Position numbers and translations under genes: made by a program
Source: Subtercola boreus
Lineage (GTDB): Bacteria > Actinomycetota > Actinomycetes > Actinomycetales > Microbacteriaceae
NCBI RefSeq assembly: GCF_003399625.1
Contig: NZ_NBXA01000002.1
Coordinates: forward strand, 62,001 to 126,000
Length of the DNA stretch: 64,000 bases
Reading direction: 5' to 3'
Shown: piece by piece, positions 58,419 to 64,000 of the stretch
Layout: every line of letters begins with the position of its first letter
How positions within the stretch are numbered: position 1 is the stretch's first letter
The notes under the pieces: generated by a model
Seen by the model: only the letters and a program-made list of their open reading frames with translations
What the model was told of the DNA's origin: nothing
Databases searched by the model: none

Positions 58419-58640
58419 ATGCCGAACGATCTGGCTGACGTGCGTTTTCTCACCGTCGCCGAAGTGGCCGACATGATGCGTGTCTCGAAGATGACCGTCT
58501 ACCGGCTGGTGCACTCGGGTGAGCTGCCGGCCATCCGGTTCGGGCGCTCCTTCCGGGTGCCGGAGACGGCCGTCGCCGAGGTGCTCGCGCGGCCCGCTTC
58601 CTCCCTGCCCCCGGCCGCGGAGAATCAGCAGGCGCGGTAG
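58419..58640 (+). CDS. bldC: BldC-family helix-turn-helix regulator
   Basis: A 73-residue MerR-like DNA-binding protein: FLTVAEVADMMRVSKMTVYRLVHSGELPAIRFGRSFRVPETAVAEVL, matching Streptomyces BldC, which binds DNA head-to-tail on direct repeats. AAAGG precedes ATG 58419. It is followed by the bS22 gene, a neighbourhood conserved in actinobacteria. Upstream 58258-58418 holds a spacer with no gene. Confidence 0.93.
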   Translation: MPNDLADVRFLTVAEVADMMRVSKMTVYRLVHSGELPAIRFGRSFRVPETAVAEVLARPASSLPPAAENQQAR

Positions 58641-58645
58641 TGCGC

Positions 58646-58651
58646 TAGACT
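58646..58651 (+). promoter_or_regulatory. Candidate -10 box for the bS22 gene
   Basis: TAGACT lies just after the bldC stop codon and 84 bases before GTG 58736, implying a separate promoter and a leader of about 75 nt for the tiny ribosomal protein gene. A T-run (CAATTTTTCC) follows it in the leader. Confidence 0.4.
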
Positions 58652-58735
58652 GCTGCGAGGCAATTTTTCCTTCTCGGTTGCGCGCGGCAGCATGTTCTCG
58701 CCGGTGTGGCCACTCCCCAATCTTGTGAGGTACAT

Positions 58736-58834
58736 GTGGGCTCCGTAATTAAGAAGCGTCGTAAGCGCATGGCGAAGAAGAAGCACCGCAAGCTGCTTCG
58801 TAAGACGCGCCACCAGCGACGCAACAAGAAGTAG
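58736..58834 (+). CDS. Small ribosomal subunit protein bS22 (AURKAIP1/COX24-like)
   Basis: A 32-residue, highly basic peptide (MGSVIKKRRKRMAKKKHRKL and on), read from GTG 58736, with GAGG nine bases upstream, to TAG 58832-58834. It matches the actinobacterial bS22 protein seen bound to the 30S subunit in mycobacteria, and the COX24 motif of mitochondrial AURKAIP1. More than half of its residues are Lys, Arg or His. Location after bldC is the conserved context. Confidence 0.92.
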   Translation: MGSVIKKRRKRMAKKKHRKLLRKTRHQRRNKK

Positions 58835-58872
58835 CTCCTACTTCAGCCAATCAGCGTCAGAACCGTCTCCTC

Positions 58873-59643
58873 TCAGGATGATCCGGTCTGGCGCTTTTTG
58901 TGTCGGTGCGTGCCCGGTGCGGGGTTGCGGCGTTGCGGGCTCCGCGTACGCTGCCTGCGCTTCCTGGTCAGGTCAATCACCGGCCAGCCCCGGGTGGATG
59001 CCTCGACGCGGAGGCGGTCGTCAGGGTTGACGGCCACCGGATGCCCGACCATCCCGAGCAGAGGCAGGTCGTTCGCGGAGTCGGAGTAGGCCCAGCAGTC
59101 CTCGAGATCGACCCCGTTCTCTGCGGCGAGGCTCCGTGCGGCCTCCGCCTTGGCGCCGCCGTGCAGCATCTCGCCGTCGAGCCGGCCCGTGAAGACCCCG
59201 TCGGCCGCCTCGAAGCGCGTGCCGAGCGCTCCGGTGAGGCCGAGCCTGCGGGCGATGACCTGCGCGACGATCTCGCCGGTGGCCGAGACCAGCCAGACTT
59301 GGTCCCCCTGCTCGAGGTGCTCGTGCGCCTTCGCGACGACGTCGGGCCAGAGCCGGGCGGCGATCTGGCGGTCGTAGACGTCTTCGCCGAGCCGCAGCAG
59401 CTCGTCTTCGGTGTGCCCCGACAGCATCTGCAGGGTGCGGGTCTTCATGCTCTCGGTGTGGCGCATGTTCTCGCCGACCGAGATGAAGCGTGCCTGTTGC
59501 CAGGCGAAGGTCGCGACATCCCGCACGTTGAGCAGGCGCAGGCGCCAGGCGCCGAACCCGACGAAGTACACGGTGGCACCGCGCACGAGGGTGTTGTCGA
59601 TGTCGAAGAACGCGATGGCGGGGCGTCTGTCGGCGGGAAGCAT
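58873..59643 (-). CDS. HAD-IB family phosphatase
   Basis: A 256-residue SerB-like HAD hydrolase with motif I FFDIDNTLV (both aspartates present), motif II LVSATGEIVAQV, and YSDSANDLPLL for Mg2+. The C-terminus ends in a basic tail (KRRQRTRSPQRRNPAPG) probably disordered. ATG 59643 follows TAGCAT by six bases (leaderless). Divergent from a glutaredoxin gene. The phosphorylated substrate is unknown; lysophospholipid or phosphoserine are options. Confidence 0.9.
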   Translation of the reverse strand: MLPADRRPAIAFFDIDNTLVRGATVYFVGFGAWRLRLLNVRDVATFAWQQARFISVGENMRHTESMKTRTLQMLSGHTEDELLRLGEDVYDRQIAARLWPDVVAKAHEHLEQGDQVWLVSATGEIVAQVIARRLGLTGALGTRFEAADGVFTGRLDGEMLHGGAKAEAARSLAAENGVDLEDCWAYSDSANDLPLLGMVGHPVAVNPDDRLRVEASTRGWPVIDLTRKRRQRTRSPQRRNPAPGTHRHKKRQTGSS

Positions 59644-59718
59644 GGCGCCATGCTAGCGAGTCCGGGTTACAGGCGGTCGCCCGGGGTGCGCCGCGATCTG
59701 CCGCGCTAGAGTGAAATC

Positions 59719-59988
59719 GTGGCCCGAACCGAACTCACCCTCGTCTCGAAGCCGGGGTGCCACCTCTGCGACGATGCGCGGTCCGTGATCGAAACTGTGG
59801 TCGAAGGTCTTGCGCGGCGCGAACCGTCCGTGGTGGTCGACGTGCACGAAGTGTCGATCTTCGACGACCAGGCGCTCTACGACGAGCACGTCGAAGACAT
59901 TCCGGTCGTGCTGATCGACGGCCGGGTCCACACCTTCTGGCGCGTCGACCCGGCGCGTCTCACCTCGGCACTCCTGGGAGCCTCATGA
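59719..59988 (+). CDS. Glutaredoxin-family thiol-disulfide protein
   Basis: An 89-residue thioredoxin-fold protein with active-site CHLC (KPGCHLCDDA) and the cis-proline DIPVVLIDG. It is a DUF836/glutaredoxin-like type found next to heme biosynthesis genes in many actinobacteria. GTG 59719 follows TAGAGT (59707-59712) by six bases. The stop overlaps the ATG of the Dabb gene. Confidence 0.9.
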   Translation: MARTELTLVSKPGCHLCDDARSVIETVVEGLARREPSVVVDVHEVSIFDDQALYDEHVEDIPVVLIDGRVHTFWRVDPARLTSALLGAS

Positions 59989-60284
59989 TCCGTCACATCG
60001 TCACGTTCACCCTCGCCGATCCCTCGCCCGAGAAGCGCGCGGAACAGGCGTCGTTCGTCGCCAGCCAGTTGCGCTCGCTGGTGGGGGTCGTTTCCGAGAT
60101 CATCGCGCTCGACGTGGTGACCGACGTGCACGCGACGCCGGGCAATGCCCACGTCGCCCTGATCTCGGACTACGAAGACCAGGCGGCGTTGGAGCGGTAC
60201 CAGGTGCATCCTGACCACGTGCGGGTGTCGTCGTCGATCAAGCCGCTCTTCTCGGGGCGGGCTGCCATCGACTTCGAGGTCTGA
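59985..60284 (+). CDS. Dabb family (stress-responsive A/B barrel) protein
   Basis: A 99-residue dimeric alpha/beta barrel protein: MIRHIVTFTL, VVSEIIALDVV, HVALISDYEDQAALERYQVHPDHVRV. Homologues include plant stress proteins and polyketide cyclases; the bacterial function is mostly unknown. Translation is coupled to the glutaredoxin gene by a 4-base overlap. Confidence 0.9.
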   Translation: MIRHIVTFTLADPSPEKRAEQASFVASQLRSLVGVVSEIIALDVVTDVHATPGNAHVALISDYEDQAALERYQVHPDHVRVSSSIKPLFSGRAAIDFEV

Positions 60285-60427
60285 GCGAGGCTGGTTCCTT
60301 TCGTGGGCTGAGCCGCCCGCTGCCCTGCGGAGGCTGTCTTCTCGTCCACAGGCGCTTCCGACGAGAGTTTCTCCACAGTTCAGGGCCCGGCCCGGTATCG
60401 GAGGCCGGGCAGCTCTACCGTTGCCGC

Positions 60428-61150
60428 ATGACAACGCCTCGTGAATCGCTCTGGACAGTCGCTCCAGAAGACCGGCCGCGCGAAAGACTCGCCCGGTTGG
60501 GCCCGGGTGGTCTGAGTGACGCCGAGCTCGTTGCGCTCGTTCTCGGTTCCGGGATGCCCGGGGTGAACGTTCTCGACAGTGCCGGGTCGCTCCTTCGTCA
60601 GACGGGCGGTGTCACCGAACTGATGAGCATGACCGTGAGCGAACTGCGGTCGCTGGCGGGCGTCGGCGTGGCCACCGCGGGGCGGATCGTCGCCGTGGCC
60701 GAGCTCTGGCGCCGCGCGAACGACCCGCCGCCGGGTGACGTGCTCGAGACGCCCCAGCATGTGGTGCGCGCGGTGCGGGCGTTCCTCGCGGCGGAACGCG
60801 CGGGGCCGGTCAACGGCGGCGCCGCGCCTGCGCTCGTGGTTGTGGTGGCCGACAGCGAACTCCGGCTGCGACAGGTGGTGCCGCTCGTCGGCGCGCTGGT
60901 GCCGGTCTCCGCTCCGGCATCCGCATCCGCACCCATGACCATGCACGCGCTCGTCGCGGCGACCCTGCACGAGGTGCTGTACCGCGGGGGTTCGGCATTC
61001 GCGCTGGCTCTCGTTCCCGGCGAGCATCCAGAGCCGACCGACGAGCTCCGCGCCATCCGCGACGTGCTGAAGCTTGCGTCGACGACCGTGGGACTGCGCT
61101 GTCTGTCGACCGTCGTCGTGGCCGAAGACGACTGGGCGCCCCTCGCGTGA
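60428..61150 (+). CDS. RadC-like (UPF0758) protein with degenerate JAB site
   Basis: A 240-residue RadC-family protein. The helix-hairpin-helix region is well kept (RERLARLGPGGLSDAELVALVLGSG, ELRSLAGVGVATAGRI). The JAB/MPN domain is degraded: RadC normally has HNHPSG with an Asp later, but here the segment reads LVPGEHPEPTDELRAI, and the upstream catalytic Glu region is diverged. So no metal-dependent activity is expected. ATG 60428 follows TACCGT (60416-60421) by six bases. Convergent with aspS. Confidence 0.82.
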   Translation: MTTPRESLWTVAPEDRPRERLARLGPGGLSDAELVALVLGSGMPGVNVLDSAGSLLRQTGGVTELMSMTVSELRSLAGVGVATAGRIVAVAELWRRANDPPPGDVLETPQHVVRAVRAFLAAERAGPVNGGAAPALVVVVADSELRLRQVVPLVGALVPVSAPASASAPMTMHALVAATLHEVLYRGGSAFALALVPGEHPEPTDELRAIRDVLKLASTTVGLRCLSTVVVAEDDWAPLA

Positions 61151-61182
61151 CCAGCCCCGAGCGCCCCGAGCGCGTGAGGCGG

Positions 61183-62517
61183 CTAGGGAGTGAGGCGCGT
61201 CGGGCCGCGGAAGAGGTACGTGACCTCGCGGAGGTTCCCCTGGTCGAGCATCAGCATCAGCACACGGGCGAGGCCCATGCCGAAACCGCCGTGCGGCGGC
61301 ACGCCGTGGCGGAAGAAGTCGAGGTAGTAGTCGAGTTCCCGCGGGTCGAGCCCCTTCTGGGCAGCCTGGGCCTCGAGGATGTCGACGCGGTGCTCGCGCT
61401 GCGCTCCGGTGGTGATCTCCGTGCCGCGGAAGATGAGGTCGTAGCTCTTCGTGAGAGCCGGATCCTCGTCGCTGTGCATGTGGTAGAACGGCCTGATGCT
61501 CGTCGGGTACTCGGTGAGGAAGACGAACTGGTGCCCGAAGGTCTCCTCGACGTGGGCCGCGATCTGGCGCTCGCCCTCGGGGTCGAGGTCGTCGTCTGCG
61601 CGGTCGATGACGTGACCGCGGGCGGCGACGATCTGCTTCGCCTCGAGCAGCGGGATGCGCGGGAACGGGATGCTCGGCACGACGATGTCGATGCCGAAGA
61701 GTTCCGAGATCTCAGCCCCGTGCTTCGCTTTGACGGCACTGAATCCTGCGACGAGCAGTTCCTCCTGCATCGCCATGACGTCTTCGTGACTGTCGATCCA
61801 GCTGATCTCCGCGTCGACACCGGTGTACTCGGTGGCGTGACGCGAGGTGAACGACGGATCTGCGCGGAAGACCGGGCCGATGTCGAAGATCTTGCCGAAC
61901 CCGGCCGACTGGGCCATCTGCTTGAAGAATTGCGGACTCTGCGCGAGGTAGGCAGTGGTGTCGAAGTAGTCGAGCTTGAAGAGCTCGGCATTCGACTCCG
62001 ACGGGCTCGCCATCAGCTTGGGGGTGTGGATCTCGACGTAGTCGCGGTCGATCCAGTAGGTACGGAACGCGTGTTCCAGCGTCGTCTGGATGCGGAAGAT
62101 GAGAGCGTTCCGCGGAACCCGCAGGTCGAGGAAGCGCCAGTCCATCCGCTTGTCGATCCCGCTGTCGGCGGCGATGGGCGTGGCCGGGTCGGCCAGAGCG
62201 GAGACCGTGAGCGAAGCCAGCTTCACCTCGAGGCCACCGAGCTTGACCCGTTCGTCGTGCTTCAGCTCACCGGTCGCCGTGACGAACGAGCCCTGGGTCA
62301 AAGACGAGATCGTCGTGGCCGGCTCGTCGGCGACCACGACGCCGTCAGCATCCGACGTGCGAGGGTTCACCAGTTGCACGGCGCCGGACTCGTCGCGGAG
62401 AACGACGAACTGCACCTTCTTCTGGTCGCGGACGGTCTCGACCCAGCCGGAGACCGTGACGGTTCCGTCGGCGAGAGCGGGCAGGTCTTTGATGAGAACG
62501 CGTTCAGTCACGGGCAC
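61183..62517 (-). CDS. aspS: Archaeal-type aspartyl-tRNA synthetase
   Basis: Charges tRNA-Asp (and possibly tRNA-Asn) with aspartate; 444 residues, far shorter than the usual bacterial AspRS (about 590) because the GAD insertion domain is absent. OB-fold anticodon domain 1-110, then class II motifs: motif 2 FRADPSFTSRHATEYTGVD and motif 3 GGFGMGLARVLML, in archaeal style. GTG 62517 or GTG 62511 may be the start; TAGGAT lies eight bases before the latter. If non-discriminating, it needs GatCAB for Asn-tRNA. Confidence 0.93.
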   Translation of the reverse strand: MPVTERVLIKDLPALADGTVTVSGWVETVRDQKKVQFVVLRDESGAVQLVNPRTSDADGVVVADEPATTISSLTQGSFVTATGELKHDERVKLGGLEVKLASLTVSALADPATPIAADSGIDKRMDWRFLDLRVPRNALIFRIQTTLEHAFRTYWIDRDYVEIHTPKLMASPSESNAELFKLDYFDTTAYLAQSPQFFKQMAQSAGFGKIFDIGPVFRADPSFTSRHATEYTGVDAEISWIDSHEDVMAMQEELLVAGFSAVKAKHGAEISELFGIDIVVPSIPFPRIPLLEAKQIVAARGHVIDRADDDLDPEGERQIAAHVEETFGHQFVFLTEYPTSIRPFYHMHSDEDPALTKSYDLIFRGTEITTGAQREHRVDILEAQAAQKGLDPRELDYYLDFFRHGVPPHGGFGMGLARVLMLMLDQGNLREVTYLFRGPTRLTP

Positions 62518-62545
62518 TCATCCTATGCGGTCCGCCCGGGCAGCC

Positions 62546-62677
62546 TCAGGGGAGACGGCGGAAGTACGAGCGGGTTGCGACGTGGCCGTAGCCGTCGGTC
62601 GCGGTCTGGATGATGGCCGCGACGATGCCGACGAGGGCGAGCAGTGCGAAGACGGAGAGAACGATGATGAGTGCCAT
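62546..62677 (-). CDS. 43-residue single-span membrane peptide
   Basis: Short ORF read from ATG 62677 to TGA 62546-62548: MALIIVLSVFALLALVGIVA, then AIIQTATDGYGHVATRSY and a basic end. One membrane segment covers about residues 2-24, with a short positively charged tail. AAAGG lies seven bases before the start. Its length, hydrophobic profile, ribosome site and position 28 bases from aspS support a real gene, possibly co-transcribed with aspS. No family recognised. Confidence 0.65.
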   Translation of the reverse strand: MALIIVLSVFALLALVGIVAAIIQTATDGYGHVATRSYFRRLP

Positions 62678-62815
62678 GAGTGAACCTTTCCGGACTCAAT
62701 ACTTCCCTCGACAACTGTTCAGCACAATCTCTTTCATCTTGAGTTTTCATGAAGCAGAGCTACACATTTGGAGGCGCATTCAGGTGGCGGGCAGCTTGAT
62801 GACTTCTACGCTCCG

Positions 62816-62821
62816 TAGACT
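62816..62821 (+). promoter_or_regulatory. -10 box of a leaderless transcript
   Basis: TAGACT ends seven bases before GTG 62829. TTGATG at 62796-62801 could be a weak -35 with a short 14-base spacer. The transcript would begin at or next to the start codon. Confidence 0.5.
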
Positions 62822-62828
62822 TGTCGCT

Positions 62829-63473
62829 GTGGTAGCCAGCCAACTTCATCTCGTGCGTCACGGCGAGGTCTTCAACCCCGAGCACGTGCTCTATGGGCGC
62901 CTGCCCGGATTCGGTCTCTCCGAGCTCGGAGTACGCATCGCCCAGTCGGCCGCCGACGAGCTCGTCGAGCGGGGTCGACCCGTCTCTGCGCTCTTCGCGT
63001 CGCCGCTCCAGCGCGCCCAGGAATCGGCCGCGCCCCTCGAACGCGCCTTCGGGATCACCATCCAGACCGAGCCGCGCATCATCGAACCGACGAACCGGTT
63101 CGAGGGAATGAGCCCCGCCGTGCGGAACCGCGCCCTCCGCAACCCGAAGAACTGGCACTGGGTGCGCAATCCCTTCCAGCCCAGCTGGGGGGAGCCCTAC
63201 GTGAGCATCACCACCCGGATGATCGCCGCCATGAACGACGCCTACGATTCGGTGGAGGGGGGCGATGTCGTCATGGTGAGCCACCAGCTCCCGATCTGGT
63301 CGACACACCTCCAGATCACGGGGCAGCGCCTCTGGCACGACCCTCGCAAGCGCCGGTGCAACCTCTCGAGCATCACCTCCTTCGAACGTCGGGGTGCCCG
63401 GTTCGTCGAGGTCGGCTACGAAGACCCGGCCGGGTTGCTCCTGGCAGCTGCTGTCGACGACGGGGCGGTCTGA
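62829..63473 (+). CDS. Histidine phosphatase family protein
   Basis: A phosphoglycerate-mutase-like phosphatase of 214 residues from GTG 62829; ATG 62799 is an in-frame alternative but lies before the -10 box. The RHG motif is in LHLVRHGEVFNPEH with catalytic His; ASPLQRAQESA and VSHQLPIW supply the other site residues. It precedes a TlpA-like gene by three bases. In actinobacteria this pair heads the ccdA-resB-ccsA cytochrome c maturation operon. The substrate is unknown. Confidence 0.9.
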   Translation: MVASQLHLVRHGEVFNPEHVLYGRLPGFGLSELGVRIAQSAADELVERGRPVSALFASPLQRAQESAAPLERAFGITIQTEPRIIEPTNRFEGMSPAVRNRALRNPKNWHWVRNPFQPSWGEPYVSITTRMIAAMNDAYDSVEGGDVVMVSHQLPIWSTHLQITGQRLWHDPRKRRCNLSSITSFERRGARFVEVGYEDPAGLLLAAAVDDGAV

Positions 63474-63476
63474 GCC

Positions 63477-64000
63477 ATGGCACTCTTCGGCACCGACATT
63501 CGAGCCACCAGGCGCGCCGCCCTCGCGGTGGCCGCGGCGGCGATCGCCCTCGGCGTGCTCGCCGGATGCTCGAGCGACCCTCTCGCGGCCCAGTACAGAA
63601 GCGGTGACAGCAAGCAGTACATCGCCGGCGACGGCACCGTCACCGAGATCCCCCTCGCCGACCGCGCTGCCCCCGTCTCGTTCACGGGCACCACGGAGAC
63701 CGGCGCATCGGTCGATTCGTCGCAGTACCTCGGGCAGGTGCTGGTGCTGAACTTCTGGTACGCCGGCTGCGCGCCGTGCCGCGCCGAGGCGCCCGCGCTC
63801 GAGACCCTCAACACGAAGTACACCGACAACGGGGCTTCGTTCCTCGGCGTGAACGTGCGCGACCAGGCTGCGACGGCGGTCGCCTTCGGCACCTCCTTCG
63901 GCGTGACCTACCCATCGGTGATCGACACCGACGGTGCCGTGCAGCTCGCGATGAGCGGGGTCGTGGCGCCGAATGCCGTGCCCACCACCCTCGTCATCGA
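63477..64000 (+). CDS. TlpA/ResA-like thioredoxin lipoprotein (3' truncated)
   Basis: The first 174 residues are seen; the gene runs off the window. Signal peptide with lipobox LAGC (Cys31), then a thioredoxin fold with active-site CAPC (Cys98 and Cys101 in FWYAGCAPCRAEAP) and VPTTLVI around the cis-proline. It would reduce apocytochrome c heme-binding cysteines outside the membrane. The expected downstream genes are ccdA, resB and ccsA. Coupled closely to the histidine phosphatase gene. Confidence 0.92.
   Translation, partial: MALFGTDIRATRRAALAVAAAAIALGVLAGCSSDPLAAQYRSGDSKQYIAGDGTVTEIPLADRAAPVSFTGTTETGASVDSSQYLGQVLVLNFWYAGCAPCRAEAPALETLNTKYTDNGASFLGVNVRDQAATAVAFGTSFGVTYPSVIDTDGAVQLAMSGVVAPNAVPTTLVI

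Overview
The window is a high-GC chromosomal stretch from an actinobacterium, most likely a member of the Microbacteriaceae. Pointers are the GC-rich codon use, leaderless -10 boxes placed directly before start codons, a BldC homologue, the tiny ribosomal protein bS22, an archaeal-type AspRS, LAxTG wall-anchor signals, F420-type luciferase-like proteins and a TlpA gene next to a histidine phosphatase. This placement is inferred from gene content. No rRNA, tRNA, IS element, prophage or CRISPR array was recognised.

Layout. 1-2945: end of deoC, an aldehyde dehydrogenase and a truncated ALDH paralogue. 3043-7172: dctA with a divergent CitA/DcuS-type two-component pair. 7404-11600: Ugp-like ABC importer (two permeases, binding protein) plus glycerophosphodiesterase. 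11672-13624: cation/proton antiporter. 13734-18285: MetQ-MetI-MetN transporter with a DszA/NtaA-type monooxygenase and a small protein. 18398-21308: LuxR-type regulator, Tat-exported protein, DUF4440 protein. 21357-32158: a dense lipid block (diacylglycerol kinase, diiron desaturase-like protein, two PlsC acyltransferases, LarA-like protein, fatty acyl-CoA reductase/HAD fusion, a degenerate diiron paralogue, an SDR and an alkyl-DHAP-synthase-like flavoprotein). 32258-42338: nuclease-family protein, wall-anchored beta-propeller, MOSC protein, F420 oxidoreductase, dienelactone hydrolase, sulfite-oxidase-like enzyme with its reductase, HExxH membrane protein, photolyase and MarR. 42610-47396: an AT-richer secreted protein, formaldehyde dehydrogenase, winged-helix regulator, upp, tadA. 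47509-50825: membrane protein, DUF4397 protein and class F sortase. 50914-54624: CDF transporter, Ktr-type K+ uptake, ArsR. 54823-58257: wall-anchored subtilase. 58419-64000: bldC, bS22, HAD phosphatase, glutaredoxin, Dabb, a degenerate RadC, aspS, a 43-aa membrane peptide, a histidine phosphatase and the start of a cytochrome c maturation operon.

The most interesting region is 21357-32158. Its genes match, step by step, the enzymes known from animal and myxobacterial ether-lipid synthesis: fatty alcohol from acyl-CoA (FAR), exchange for the acyl group on DHAP (AGPS-like), keto reduction (SDR), acylation (PlsC), headgroup-side kinase (DAGK), and a candidate O2-dependent diiron enzyme for the vinyl-ether bond. 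I recall that some Microbacteriaceae (for example Subtercola) are described as containing dimethylacetals, the methanolysis products of plasmalogens. The block is therefore proposed as an aerobic actinobacterial ether-lipid/plasmalogen locus; this is an inference from gene content.

Non-coding structure is also rich. There are two copies of a 60-bp palindromic repeat (2966-3025 and 21331-21390), a 26-bp-arm palindrome (13646-13707), a 16-bp minisatellite (37739-37875), a 17-bp tandem repeat (50812-50879), a perfect 32-bp terminator palindrome (32164-32195) and a structured 5' leader in front of the subtilase gene.
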